The position numbers and the translations under genes are program-made. DNA of 44,119 nt from Nitrososphaerales archaeon (GTDB taxonomy: Archaea > Thermoproteota > Nitrososphaeria > Nitrososphaerales > Nitrososphaeraceae). Shown here in pieces: positions 1 through 9,250 of this stretch. The stretch lies in contig JARBAU010000012.1 of assembly GCA_029237525.1 (NCBI GenBank), positions 1 to 44,119 on the forward strand. The letters are read 5' to 3'. Position 1 is the stretch's first letter; the number at the start of each line of letters is the position of its first letter. The notes under the pieces are model-generated. The model was not told the DNA's origin and did not search any database. It saw only the letters and a list, made by a program, of their open reading frames with translations.

Positions 1-660
1 ACAATATATGCATGTAAAATGGCAAATCAATTCACACATATTTCATTGAATAACAGAATTAATGTTGCGCCTAATCTGATTGTGAGCTCTCCCCTCACTA
101 GACTTTACGATTCCGCTGAACGCTATGAGGTATACATTGCCTTACGTCGAGCAATCAATGTCATAGAATCCACGCCTTATTTTGGTAAATTGATACCGGA
201 AACTCAGTCTAATCTAGGTTATTCTATCACAGAGCCGAAGGATTGTAGCGATGTTATGGCAGCCGATGGACGGATTGTCAAGGTAGGAAACAATGCAAGA
301 CTTGCATCAGACTTAGGATTTGGTGCCTCTAAACATGTTGCGGCCGCAATTCTAACACATATGAGTTTCAAGCCTTTCATGAGATCTGCAATGAACATTA
401 AGTATGATTCCAAAATTATATCAATTGCTAGCAAGATATTTGTAGTTGCTAACTATGATCGTACTGAAGAGCCTAAAAAAATAAAGAAAAGAGAAGGTCA
501 TTCGATTTCTTGGGGAGTTATTCAAGCATTGAATAATACTCCTAACGCTGACGTTATCTACCACAAAGGTGATTTTGGAAAGGAAGCAATGACTCTTGTA
601 TTTGCTCCTACACCTATTGAAGTAATAAAGAAAATAATTCGAATATTGAAAGACTACTGA
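1..660 (+). CDS. ThiN-domain protein (thiamine-phosphate synthase-like), possibly 5' partial
   Basis: The protein matches the ThiN domain, which in archaea makes thiamine phosphate from HMP-PP and thiazole phosphate, either alone or fused to ThiD or to an HTH regulator. Visible hallmarks are LIPE near residue 58, the GRIVKVGN stretch around residue 84, GFGASKHVA near residue 100 and the C-terminal DVIYHKGDFGKEAM segment. The His in GASKHVA is kept, which favours an enzyme over a regulator. An ATG at position 19 gives 213 aa, but the frame has no stop between it and the window edge, so a longer ThiD-ThiN or HTH-ThiN fusion is possible. The 28 residues before the domain are not a recognisable HTH. 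A Thi4 gene lies at 32.1 kb, so thiamine synthesis is represented twice in the window. Confidence 0.75.
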   Translation, partial: TIYACKMANQFTHISLNNRINVAPNLIVSSPLTRLYDSAERYEVYIALRRAINVIESTPYFGKLIPETQSNLGYSITEPKDCSDVMAADGRIVKVGNNARLASDLGFGASKHVAAAILTHMSFKPFMRSAMNIKYDSKIISIASKIFVVANYDRTEEPKKIKKREGHSISWGVIQALNNTPNADVIYHKGDFGKEAMTLVFAPTPIEVIKKIIRILKDY

Positions 661-718
661 CTAGGGAATATGAAAGGTTACTATAAATGGAAGATTTTTT
701 ACATCAATGAACTAAATA

Positions 719-1453
719 ATGAAAGCTGTAATACTTGCAGGAGGGTTAGGCACAAGATTGCAACCTTATACTTTTTTCATTCCTAAGCCAATGTTGCCCC
801 TTGGTAATAAGCCTCTTTTGGAGCATATTATTGAATGGCTAAAAAGTAAACGAGGTGGAAAATTTGAACAAATTGTTCTTTGTGTGAGTTACCTGCATAG
901 AGCTATAGAAGAATACTTTGAAAATGGTACGCGATTTGGCGTAGAAATAGAATATGCTCGATCAGATCGTCCTCTTGCCACTGCAGGACAATTGAAGACT
1001 GCAGAAAGGCATCTTCAAGATGAAAGGTTTGTGTGTGTATACGGAGATTCTATCTATGAGTTCAATCTCGATAAAATGATAATCGAGCATCGAGATTCGC
1101 GGGCATTTCTATCAATGGCACTTTCATCGTACAAAACAAACCTCAAGTACGGCTTTATTGACCTTGACGATAACAGTAGCACCAATCCCCTGAACGGCAG
1201 AGTAATAAAATGGCGAGAGAAACCAGAGATTACGGGCCTTATAAACATTGGATGTTATGTGATGGAACCTGAGTTTTTTCAATTAATCCCGAAATCCAGT
1301 ACCTTTGGTATGGACGACGCAGTTCGTAAAGCTCTCGATGCTAAGAAACTCGTTAAGGGATTTAAGACCAAATCTGGGTTCATAGATATAGGCGACAAGA
1401 GGTCTTATCTTCAGGCCTACAAAAGATATGTTGAAAAACTTGGAAGAATTTAA
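719..1453 (+). CDS. Sugar-phosphate nucleotidyltransferase (NTP_transferase family)
   Basis: This 244-aa protein is a glucose-1-phosphate thymidylyl/uridylyl- or mannose-1-phosphate guanylyltransferase-type enzyme that activates a sugar phosphate to an NDP-sugar. The N-terminus carries the signature GGLGTRLQPYT followed by KPMLPLGNKP, which is the nucleotide-binding loop and catalytic Lys. VYGDSIYEFN near residue 110 holds the metal-binding Asp, and KWREKPE near residue 165 is the sugar-phosphate Lys region. There is no C-terminal left-handed beta-helix, so it is the short form. The GalT-like gene at 2.0-3.0 kb suggests a sugar-nucleotide neighbourhood, perhaps for surface glycans. Substrate cannot be read from sequence. 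Confidence 0.85.
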   Translation: MKAVILAGGLGTRLQPYTFFIPKPMLPLGNKPLLEHIIEWLKSKRGGKFEQIVLCVSYLHRAIEEYFENGTRFGVEIEYARSDRPLATAGQLKTAERHLQDERFVCVYGDSIYEFNLDKMIIEHRDSRAFLSMALSSYKTNLKYGFIDLDDNSSTNPLNGRVIKWREKPEITGLINIGCYVMEPEFFQLIPKSSTFGMDDAVRKALDAKKLVKGFKTKSGFIDIGDKRSYLQAYKRYVEKLGRI

Positions 1454-1536
1454 GGCTAACTATCGTAACAAATTAGTTAAAAATTAATTGAAATATACTT
1501 GATGATAATTTGAGTTCAGTTTTGTAAAATGCCTGA

Positions 1537-1983
1537 TTACTCAAGCCGAATTCTGTTACTTGTTTGATTCTTGGGTTGCAAGAACTGGTATACCCCAATA
1601 AGCACTATTCCAACTCCACCGGCTATGAATGCATAATTCACTGGATCGAACATAGATATCATCATCCTTTCGGGAATTTTAGTACTGACAGACTTGAGTG
1701 ACATTATGCCAATAATAAGAATAATCCCTGCTATTATAAGAACTGGGCCAGCACCTTTATTCCGAGAACCTCGTGTCATCGCAAATACGATCCCGCTGAT
1801 CACCAAAGCAGGGGCCCCTGATATAGAAACTATTTGTACCATTACTGCGACAGGATCTACGACTGTATTTGGGCCATTTCCGGTTGGACCAATGAGAAAT
1901 GTATAAAAAGACAATAGCAGGGCAACGTACATTGCGCATAGACCCAGCGAGGCGAAACTGAGCCAGGTCTCAAGTTTCGGCAT
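1537..1983 (-). CDS. Four-TM membrane protein of unknown function
   Basis: This is a 148-aa hydrophobic protein with four predicted membrane segments at about residues 8-32, 45-68, 78-97 and 115-135. A short polar C-terminus ends with Gln-Pro-Lys-rich sequence. No catalytic motif is visible. It reads toward the nucleotidyltransferase and is divergent from nothing obvious. The composition and the ATG start at 1981-1983 look real, but I do not recognise the family. Confidence 0.6.
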   Translation of the reverse strand: MPKLETWLSFASLGLCAMYVALLLSFYTFLIGPTGNGPNTVVDPVAVMVQIVSISGAPALVISGIVFAMTRGSRNKGAGPVLIIAGIILIIGIMSLKSVSTKIPERMMISMFDPVNYAFIAGGVGIVLIGVYQFLQPKNQTSNRIRLE

Positions 1984-2021
1984 GCAATATATTCCAAATT
2001 ACCATAATAAATAATATCACC

Positions 2022-3050
2022 TCATGTGATGCCTACCAGACCTGCAAGCTCTTTCCTACAAGCTGATCCCAAAAGTTCAGCTGATTTCTCAGGGGTTACT
2101 TCATTCACGTAAACCCCAAAACCTCTCTCCAACCCAGACCAAGTACTCAACTGCGGATAAACTTCTATGTGCCAATGTATCTGCCTGCTGTTTTTCTTTT
2201 CGGGAGACAAGTGAAATACTAAATTAAAGGATACATTGTCCAGTGCCTTGGACATACCGCCCAATGTGGCACGCATCATAAGAGCTAAATCACCTATCTC
2301 CTTCTGTGTTATTTTCGAAAAAGCAGTGCTGTGTCTCTTAGGATAAATCCAGAATTCATATGGATATGTTGGAGCCCAAGGCGAGAATGCGAGAAAACTA
2401 TCTGTTGCTAAGATCTGTCTTGGCCCGCTAGACTCAACACCAAGGATCTGACACGCTGAACAAGTACCGTGATCATTCATATATCTATGGTAGGCTTCTG
2501 CCTCCATTTCAATTGTCGGAGGGATTGCTGAAAATGTCATCATATTCAAATGAGGATGAAGAATTGCACCACCAGCACCAGCTCCACAATTTACAAAGAT
2601 CGATACATAAGTCACACTCTTTTGTGAATAGAGCCATCTCACTCTGTCTTGTACAACGAGCAGTACATTAGCCCATTGATCTATAGAAATCTGTGAGAGA
2701 GACTGATTGTGACTTGGGGACGCGACAACTACTTGATGATAACCATAAGCAGGTTCACTGTAATGTGGCTTATCTGAGAATTCAGACACAGAAACAGTAG
2801 AAACAGCTGGATGACTGCTCTGGAAGACTCTAACACACCAACCATCGACACAATTCTCATCTGAATCTGAAAGTCTCTGTAACATTCCATCTTTAGCGAC
2901 TAACGCTATAAGTGCAGGTTCAGTCATAGCTTCATTTCCAGGGCAATATGGACATTGATTCTTCTCGATTTCGTCTCCCACACGACTGGTATCGGCTACG
3001 GGAACAACTACAAACCTGTCCAAAACATAATCTTTTCTAAGAATGCTCAA
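2022..3050 (-). CDS. galT: Galactose-1-phosphate uridylyltransferase-like HIT-superfamily protein
   Basis: This 342-aa protein has the GalT fold: CPYCPGNE near residue 33 (zinc CxxC), a His in SSHPAVS (third zinc ligand), N-x-GAGAGGAILHPH (catalytic loop), and a C-terminal IHWHIEVYPQ motif. GalT exchanges UMP between UDP-glucose and galactose-1-phosphate in the Leloir pathway. The catalytic loop reads HPHLN where classical GalT has HPHxQ. The Gln that stabilises the uridylyl-His intermediate is therefore Asn, which leaves room for another nucleotidyl-transfer or phosphorylase activity. The longest frame begins with TTG at 3048-3050. The 330-bp gap to the divergent apgM carries repeats described separately. 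Confidence 0.75.
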   Translation of the reverse strand: MSILRKDYVLDRFVVVPVADTSRVGDEIEKNQCPYCPGNEAMTEPALIALVAKDGMLQRLSDSDENCVDGWCVRVFQSSHPAVSTVSVSEFSDKPHYSEPAYGYHQVVVASPSHNQSLSQISIDQWANVLLVVQDRVRWLYSQKSVTYVSIFVNCGAGAGGAILHPHLNMMTFSAIPPTIEMEAEAYHRYMNDHGTCSACQILGVESSGPRQILATDSFLAFSPWAPTYPYEFWIYPKRHSTAFSKITQKEIGDLALMMRATLGGMSKALDNVSFNLVFHLSPEKKNSRQIHWHIEVYPQLSTWSGLERGFGVYVNEVTPEKSAELLGSACRKELAGLVGIT

Positions 3051-3382
3051 CTAGCTTGTCATACCTCTAAACATCGTAGGTTACCTTTCAAATAAAGGTT
3101 CTCCAAAGATCGGGTTCTGAATACTTGGAATCAAGTATTAATAAATTAAAGTTCTACCGGTTACGTTGTTAAGTATTAATAAATATCATTAGACTGTCTC
3201 TTTCGACATATAAGTTGTATAATCGGAGTGTATACATTGCAATAATATTTCGGAACATCTTGAGATTAAGTGCAGATAATTTATATTGAATGATATTCAA
3301 CGATAAATTTAAACTCATTTGAAGAAACCGTCATTTAATTGCTCCATTAGAGATAAATCTCTCGCGATAATCCGAATTTCCT
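3051..3382. promoter_or_regulatory. Divergent galT-apgM intergenic region with a palindrome and a 14-bp direct repeat
   Basis: This gap of about 330 bp separates two divergent genes and holds no plausible ORF. At 3121-3138 there is a palindrome, ATACTT-N6-AAGTAT. Its right arm begins the 14-mer AAGTATTAATAAAT at 3133-3146, which recurs exactly at 3171-3184. AT-rich stretches could serve as TATA boxes in either direction. The spacing between repeats (38 bp) is not an exact multiple of the helical turn. A regulator site is plausible, and the HTH protein at 4.8-5.2 kb is one candidate ligand, but that is only inference. Confidence 0.4.
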
Positions 3383-4681
3383 ATGAATGAACAAAACCGA
3401 AACTGTAAGATTATTTATGTTCTCTTAGACGGAGTAGGCGATCTAGCACATCCAAATTTTGGTAATACAACTCCACTTGACGCAGCGAACACGCCATACT
3501 TGGATTTTTTGGCTAGTAAAGGATGCATGGGGAACGTATTAAGTGTCGGGAAAGGCATTGCGCCCCAATCTGATATTGCCGTCTTCAATATGCTTGGCTA
3601 TAGCTTTCGCGATGGAAACTATGTTGGTAGAGGAGTAATTGAGGCAATTGGTTCGGGGATTGACTTCAAGAATGGTGATCTGGCTCTAAGAGGAAATTTT
3701 GCAACAGTGGACTCAAATGGTAGAATATTAGATAGGAGGGCTGGCAGAAACATAACGGTAACTGAAGCCAGCGAATTATGCAAAAGTCTGAATGATACAA
3801 TTAAATTCAGCGATCTGGATGTCTCGATTAGCATAGTTCCTACAATTTCTCACAGAGTCGCTATAAGACTTAGGCATGCGAAGCATTCTTTGTCTGAAAA
3901 AATTTCCAATACTGATCCGGCTTATACTAAAGTTAACGGCATTGGCATAGCAAAGGCATCCTCACCCGACGAGAGAATTTTGCAAAGCCATCCTGAAGAC
4001 AATTCTGATGCTGCCATTATTTCTGCAAAACTTGTGAATGAATTTACAAGCCAGTCGTTGGAAATACTAAAAAATCACCCAGTTAATAAAGCAAGGAATG
4101 CCTCAGGGTTAATGAATATTAACGGAATTTTGACACGAGATTCAGGTAACAAGTACCCTAGCATTGAGTCGATGTACTCAAGATATGGGTTGAACTTTGG
4201 AGCTATAGTCGATATGCCGGTCGAAGTGGGGATTTCAAGGGTACTAGGGATGAAGATGTTCAGAGCTGGTAATGTTCAGGATTATCAGGTCAAGGCTTTG
4301 CATGCCGTAGACAGATTGCAAGAATTGGACGCTATGTATATCCACATTAAAGGACCGGATGAATTTGGACATGACGGCGATTGGCAGGGAAAGAAGAACA
4401 ATATCGAAGCCATTGACAGATTATTTTTTGGGCCTTTGGTTGACAGGAGGGACATTGAAGATACCTTGATCGTTGTTTCAGGAGATCATTCTACACCTTG
4501 TATAAAAAATAGTCATAGCGACGATCCAGTCCCAGTATTATTTTCTGGATGTAGTGTGAAGAGTGATGGCAGTGAACGATTTACAGAATATTGGGGCCGG
4601 AAGGGGAAGCTAGGACTATTATTGGGGGACCAAATTCTGAATCAAATACTCACATATAGATCCAAGAATAATGCTTACTGA
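3383..4681 (+). CDS. apgM: 2,3-bisphosphoglycerate-independent phosphoglycerate mutase, archaeal type
   Basis: This 432-aa protein interconverts 3- and 2-phosphoglycerate in glycolysis/gluconeogenesis and belongs to the alkaline phosphatase superfamily. LLDGVGD at residues 14-20 holds the first metal Asp. APQSDIAVFNMLGY has the phosphorylated Ser at residue 63. KGPDEFGHDGD near residue 325 and VSGDHSTPC near residue 375 give the remaining metal ligands. Length is typical of the archaeal aPGAM clade. It stands alone, with its own upstream region. Confidence 0.95.
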   Translation: MNEQNRNCKIIYVLLDGVGDLAHPNFGNTTPLDAANTPYLDFLASKGCMGNVLSVGKGIAPQSDIAVFNMLGYSFRDGNYVGRGVIEAIGSGIDFKNGDLALRGNFATVDSNGRILDRRAGRNITVTEASELCKSLNDTIKFSDLDVSISIVPTISHRVAIRLRHAKHSLSEKISNTDPAYTKVNGIGIAKASSPDERILQSHPEDNSDAAIISAKLVNEFTSQSLEILKNHPVNKARNASGLMNINGILTRDSGNKYPSIESMYSRYGLNFGAIVDMPVEVGISRVLGMKMFRAGNVQDYQVKALHAVDRLQELDAMYIHIKGPDEFGHDGDWQGKKNNIEAIDRLFFGPLVDRRDIEDTLIVVSGDHSTPCIKNSHSDDPVPVLFSGCSVKSDGSERFTEYWGRKGKLGLLLGDQILNQILTYRSKNNAY

Positions 4682-4773
4682 TGATTGGTATTGATTGTAA
4701 AGGTGAATCGCCATAAATTACAAACCATAGATGCTGATTCCCTAAATATAAAATTGCACGTTAATCGACCAAA

Positions 4774-5187
4774 TTAACTCATTCGACCGTTACCAATCAT
4801 GCTAACTTTGCATTGTTCGCACATTTGCTCATCGATATCTGATTCTATATCATGATGTACGTCACAGATAATCATAGTGAATCTCATATAATTGCACAGT
4901 TGCAAAAACTTTGACATGGTATAAGGTGTATATGCATTGTTTCCAGCCAGATCTCGCGCTATCTCGTCTATCATTCGCATAACTTCTTGAAACGAACTGA
5001 GCTTTGTGATTAAATCGGTATCTCCTCTTGTACCCCTTATGTAATTACTGACTGCTGCCTGGGTGATACCTAAAGCTCTTGCAGCTAATTCTTCCTTCAT
5101 TTTGTATTCTCTAATCAATTTAACGGCAAGAATTGCCCTTATCGCTGGAATAAGAGATTTGGCCTCTATTTCTGCAGGCAAGAGCAT
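4774..5187 (-). CDS. HTH transcriptional regulator with C-terminal Cys/His cluster
   Basis: This 137-aa protein has an XRE-like helix-turn-helix at residues 30-60 (LAARALGITQAAVSNYIRG). It is preceded by an N-terminus like that of the DNA-binding part of archaeal HTH-ThiN and related regulators. The C-terminal third contains IICDVHHDIE and MCEQCKV, a C-x2-H-H and CxxC combination that may bind metal or sense redox state. There is no ThiN domain here. A TATA-like TTATATAAA lies about 20 bp upstream of the ATG. The target genes are not known; it faces apgM's 3' end. Confidence 0.75.
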   Translation of the reverse strand: MLLPAEIEAKSLIPAIRAILAVKLIREYKMKEELAARALGITQAAVSNYIRGTRGDTDLITKLSSFQEVMRMIDEIARDLAGNNAYTPYTMSKFLQLCNYMRFTMIICDVHHDIESDIDEQMCEQCKVSMIGNGRMS

Positions 5188-5392
5188 ATTTAAAAAAACT
5201 TCGACTTATTATATAAACCTTATTCATTACTTGAATGGATAGACTTGCGTAAAGTTAGTTGAAGGTTTGCATTAAAAATCAATAGCTCATATTTAAATAA
5301 TTGTTTTCTGAGAATCTACTAACTAATGGATTGTGGAAAAGATGGCGGGCTTGAATTTGAAGAATAATGTGAAAGGAGTTACTTAGTATAGT

Positions 5393-6472
5393 ATGACAAT
5401 CAAATTTGGATTTACCCAAGGGCTTAATGTTGCTCGGTTAGGATTGGACGAAACTCAAATTTTAACTGCCTGCCAAATAGCCGATAGGCTGGACTACGAT
5501 TCAGTATGGGTCATGGATCATTCCAATGTTCCGCAGTGGAAAAATGCAGTTGTTAACGATGCCTGGCTAATGCTGGCGGCTATTGGGGCGTCTACATCAA
5601 ACGTGGAGTTGGGAACTTGTGTTACTGATGCAATACGTAGACACCCTTCAACCATTGCCCTATCCGCTATAACACTTGACCGAATAACTAAAGGTCGATC
5701 TATTTTGGGAATTGGTGCAGGGGAAGCTCAGAATGTAGTAGACTTTGGGATAGAATTCAACAAGCCAGTCTCCAAGTTTAAGGAGCAATTAGAAGTAATC
5801 GAACGTTTATTTAATTCGGATCCAGACAATCATGTCAACTATTCTGGCGAATATTACAAGCTCATAAATGCATGCCTTCAAGCGAAATCAATCCGAAAAC
5901 CAAGGCCTCCTGTTTATATTGCTGCAGGTGCCCCAAGAACACTTGAGTTATGTTCAACTTATGGGGATGGTTGGATTCCTATAGGCTATACTCCAGAATT
6001 GTTTAAACATCATGCCAGGTTTATTGCTGAAAAGGCAGAAAAGCTAGATAGAGATATGACTGATTTTCAATTTGCCAATGATGTCGACATATACTTTACT
6101 GATGATGGGGAGGAAGCATGGAATAAGATGAAAAATGCAGTAAAAGTTAGTTTATACAAACCAGAACTTCTGAAGGTTCATAATATACAGCAAGATTCAG
6201 AATTTGATTTTAGACGATATTTTACTGAGTACGCAATGAATAAACCTGAATTGATGGAACAAATGAAAAAAGCTGCCATGCAAATTCCAGACTCAGTGGC
6301 TAGGACTGCTATTGGAGTAGGTAAGCCCGATGATGTTATTCAAATGTTGGATAGATTCATTAAAGCTGGAACAAATCACTTCATTATACGATTCTGGGGC
6401 TTTGGATATTTCAAAAACATTGAACTCTTTGGTAACAAAGTTATTCCCTATTTCCGAGACCAGTACAAGTAG
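5393..6472 (+). CDS. LLM-class F420/flavin-dependent oxidoreductase (Mer-like)
   Basis: This 359-aa protein is a bacterial-luciferase-like TIM-barrel enzyme. The opening (KFGFTQGLN), YDSVWVMDH near residue 38, the RRHPSTIALSAITLD stretch near residue 83, and GIGAGEAQN near residue 107 are characteristic of F420-dependent methylene-tetrahydromethanopterin reductase (Mer) and related F420 dehydrogenases. In thaumarchaea such proteins are numerous and mostly uncharacterised, so the substrate stays open. A cofE gene at 28.8 kb fits F420 use. It converges on the nuclease gene with only 8 bp between stop codons. Confidence 0.85.
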   Translation: MTIKFGFTQGLNVARLGLDETQILTACQIADRLDYDSVWVMDHSNVPQWKNAVVNDAWLMLAAIGASTSNVELGTCVTDAIRRHPSTIALSAITLDRITKGRSILGIGAGEAQNVVDFGIEFNKPVSKFKEQLEVIERLFNSDPDNHVNYSGEYYKLINACLQAKSIRKPRPPVYIAAGAPRTLELCSTYGDGWIPIGYTPELFKHHARFIAEKAEKLDRDMTDFQFANDVDIYFTDDGEEAWNKMKNAVKVSLYKPELLKVHNIQQDSEFDFRRYFTEYAMNKPELMEQMKKAAMQIPDSVARTAIGVGKPDDVIQMLDRFIKAGTNHFIIRFWGFGYFKNIELFGNKVIPYFRDQYK

Positions 6473-6480
6473 GTTAGATG

Positions 6481-7521
6481 CTATAGATAAGGATCAAGTC
6501 TAGAATTACCCATCGGATTGGAATGTGCTGCTTTCACGTTTGTGCTCTTCACAAGAGCATAGGCCTCAAAACCCATATTCTTAAGTATGGTAGCAAATTC
6601 TCTGGCGAACCCGTGAAATGTATAGATCTTTTTCGGTTTGCATTTATTGACCACAGCCAAAAGTTCGGTGAAATCACAATGATCACTCATTGGTAGGGCG
6701 TAGTCGAGTCCCATCATGTACTTGTACCTTGAATTAACGGCCCAACCACTGAAGCCTATCGTTATGGCGTTATATCTTATCTTTAATTCGCGAACGAATT
6801 TACTCCTACCATGAGTCAATGGGGAGATGAGAATCCAGGGAATTCCTTTTTTGATTTTGCCAGCTTTTTCAGCTCCTTGAAAAGTTGAAGCCTGCTTTAA
6901 GTCTATCCCAAGATCCCTATATACACAATTAATTCTATCTATAGAATCATAGACATACATAGGCTCCCAATGGCGAAAAAGCTCTGTCAGTAGCTGAGCC
7001 TTTCCTAATTGATATCCCATGAGAACGACTGGAATGCCCCTATTATAACAATCTGATATTATTTTATTAGCTGAATGCACTATTTCTGATATGGCAGGGA
7101 ACATATATTCTGGTCGCCCAAATGTCGATTCGATAATTAATGTTTCTATTTGTGGTAATACTGCGGGTTGCATAAAGCTTCGGCTTCTAGTCGAGAGATC
7201 ACCAGTATAAAAGATTTCCTCGTCGATTACTAGCCCCTTCGATCCGAGAATGTGACCACTATGAAGTAATTCAAACCCAGAGTGTTCCTGGATAATATCT
7301 CCCAAAGAATATCCACGTTCTCTGGCGATTCGAGAAGTCTCCTTTGACGCTAAAGTGACTGATGTAAGATATCCCCCTTTTTTACTGTAAAGATGGTCAG
7401 TGTGAGCATGCGAAACAAACACAAAATCAGATTGTTGTTTTCTGTGCGGGTCTAATAAAATAGTCTTATGGCTATTCCGTGCAACAATATTAGTGTCAAA
7501 CAAATCTATGGTCCATTGCAA
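6481..7521 (-). CDS. Metallo-beta-lactamase-fold exonuclease-like protein (COG1236 type)
   Basis: This 346-aa protein has the MBL motif SHAHTDHLY (His38, His40, Asp42, His43), then HSGHILGSKG with a metal His and FYTGDLSTR with a bridging Asp. Further on, VLMGYQLGKAQ and SGWAV resemble the beta-CASP-type insert, and a late MSDHCDF and FHGFA supply the last His residues. The family comprises RNA 3'-end-processing factors and SNM1/DNA-ligase-associated exonucleases. At this length it is nearer the ligase-associated/mRNA-3'-processing-like exonucleases than full KH-domain aCPSF1. Nucleic-acid hydrolysis is very likely; the substrate is unknown. Confidence 0.8.
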   Translation of the reverse strand: MQWTIDLFDTNIVARNSHKTILLDPHRKQQSDFVFVSHAHTDHLYSKKGGYLTSVTLASKETSRIARERGYSLGDIIQEHSGFELLHSGHILGSKGLVIDEEIFYTGDLSTRSRSFMQPAVLPQIETLIIESTFGRPEYMFPAISEIVHSANKIISDCYNRGIPVVLMGYQLGKAQLLTELFRHWEPMYVYDSIDRINCVYRDLGIDLKQASTFQGAEKAGKIKKGIPWILISPLTHGRSKFVRELKIRYNAITIGFSGWAVNSRYKYMMGLDYALPMSDHCDFTELLAVVNKCKPKKIYTFHGFAREFATILKNMGFEAYALVKSTNVKAAHSNPMGNSRLDPYL

Positions 7522-7673
7522 TAGCGAATCAACAACTTAAGGCCGACTCATTATTTTAACATTAAGGATTCTGTTGTTGGATGATATTGATGAATGGAAA
7601 TAAGCATGATCACTAGATAGCATTATCATAGCATAACATACTTTACTTTATTGAACGTTCAATTGATCAGCAA

Positions 7674-8297
7674 TTGGAAAGAGAAAGTCCTACACACCTC
7701 GTCATCATGATTTCAGGAAGAGGGTCCAATATGATGGCCATTCTAAAGGCAATACAAACTGGAATTATTCGGAATGTTGTTCCCGAGATCGTCATTTCTA
7801 GCAAAGCCAATGCTGGTGGCCTTGAATATGCAAAACAATTCGGAATACCAACCGTCGTGTTTCAAAACCCTGAATTACGGGAGTGGGCCTACGATAGCCA
7901 AATCGCTAATTTACTCGATGATCTCGGTCTTAAGGGATCATCATCACTCATTTGCCTTGCGGGTTACATGAGAATTTTGAGCAAACAATTCGTAGATAAG
8001 TATAATATGAGAATCGTAAATGTTCATCCCTCGTTACTACCGTCATTTCCTGGTTTGAATGCACAGAAGCAAGCAATCGAATATGGAGTGAAGGTTTCCG
8101 GATGCACAGTACACCTCGTGGATGCAGGTATTGATACGGGACGAATTCTTATGCAAAAGGCCGTACGTGTATACATCAACGATACCCCAGAAACACTCTC
8201 TGAAAGGATATTGAAATGGGAGCACATAATCTATCCAAAAACTATAAATTCATATTTAAATGCCAATCTTAAGACTAAAATGCATAGACCAGTCTAA
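7674..8297 (+). CDS. purN: Phosphoribosylglycinamide formyltransferase
   Basis: This 207-aa protein transfers formyl from 10-formyl-THF to GAR in the third step of purine synthesis. ISGRGSNMMAI near residue 13 is the phosphate loop, and VNVHPSLLPSFPG near residue 114 contains the catalytic Asn and His. GCTVHLVDAGIDTG near residue 140 supplies the catalytic Asp region. It starts at TTG (7674-7676). It is followed by folD and the cyclo-ligase on the same strand and by purD convergent with them, so the cluster couples one-carbon supply with purine synthesis. Confidence 0.95.
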   Translation: MERESPTHLVIMISGRGSNMMAILKAIQTGIIRNVVPEIVISSKANAGGLEYAKQFGIPTVVFQNPELREWAYDSQIANLLDDLGLKGSSSLICLAGYMRILSKQFVDKYNMRIVNVHPSLLPSFPGLNAQKQAIEYGVKVSGCTVHLVDAGIDTGRILMQKAVRVYINDTPETLSERILKWEHIIYPKTINSYLNANLKTKMHRPV

Positions 8298-8395
8298 TTA
8301 CAAATCAACGCTTTTGGCTCGACTAATCATATCGAGTAGTGATTCGTGAATCTAATCAAAAGCAAAATAAATGGTATTAGAATATCCTCAGGAAG

Positions 8396-9250
8396 TTGAC
8401 TGCACAGATAATTGACGGTATTCATGTGGCGAAGTATATCAAATCTAAAATGACAAAAAAGATTGCCGCCTTAAGGTCTCAGAATTTGGAACCTTGTCTT
8501 GCAACTATTTTAGTTGGAGACAACGTCGCTTCAGCCACTTATATCAAAAATAAACAACGAGCGGCCGTTGAGTTGGGATTAAAGACAAAGGACGTCAGAC
8601 TACCCTCATCATGTCCACAATCCGAACTAATAGCGATAATAAAATCATTAAATGAGGACATCCGCGTACATGGAATACTTGTGCAGCTTCCCCTACCTAA
8701 TCACTTGGACCCGTTTATCATTACAAATACTATTAACCCTATTAAAGACGTAGATGGGCTTACCCCAACCAATATGGGTTTGCTTGTCGGTGGAAAGGGA
8801 TCTTTGAAACCATGTACCCCCGTTGGAATAGTTGAACTATTAGATCATTACGGCATAAACGTAAGTGGGCTACATGTTGTGATAATAAATAGAAGCCAGC
8901 TAGTAGGCAAACCTCTTGCATTCCTCTTATTAGAGAAAGATGCGACGGTCACCATCTGTCATTCAAAATCATATAATCTTCTGAAAGAGATCAAAGATGC
9001 AGATTTAATCGTAACTGCAATTGGAAACCGAGACAAATTCACGTTGACCGGAAGCATGATTAAGACTGGATCCATCATCATTGATGTAGGCATTACTAGA
9101 CTAGGTGGAAAATTAGCTGGTGATGTAGACTATTCTTCTGTGGCGAAATATGCTTCTTGGATCACTCCTGTTCCAGGGGGTGTTGGTCCCATGACAGTAT
9201 CTATGTTACTAAACAACACTTTGATTGCAACATCTTTATCGAAGAATTGA
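8396..9250 (+). CDS. folD: Methylene-THF dehydrogenase / methenyl-THF cyclohydrolase
   Basis: This 284-aa bifunctional enzyme interconverts 5,10-methylene-THF and 10-formyl-THF. The catalytic Lys lies in YIKNKQRAA near residue 53. LVQLPLPNHLD, KDVDGLTPTNMG and the closing PVPGGVGPMTVSMLL are standard FolD signatures, and INRSQLVGKPLAFLLL is the NADP-site region. The start codon is TTG at 8396. The cyclo-ligase ATG follows the TGA directly, so the two are almost surely co-transcribed. Product 10-formyl-THF feeds PurN just upstream. Confidence 0.95.
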   Translation: MTAQIIDGIHVAKYIKSKMTKKIAALRSQNLEPCLATILVGDNVASATYIKNKQRAAVELGLKTKDVRLPSSCPQSELIAIIKSLNEDIRVHGILVQLPLPNHLDPFIITNTINPIKDVDGLTPTNMGLLVGGKGSLKPCTPVGIVELLDHYGINVSGLHVVIINRSQLVGKPLAFLLLEKDATVTICHSKSYNLLKEIKDADLIVTAIGNRDKFTLTGSMIKTGSIIIDVGITRLGGKLAGDVDYSSVAKYASWITPVPGGVGPMTVSMLLNNTLIATSLSKN

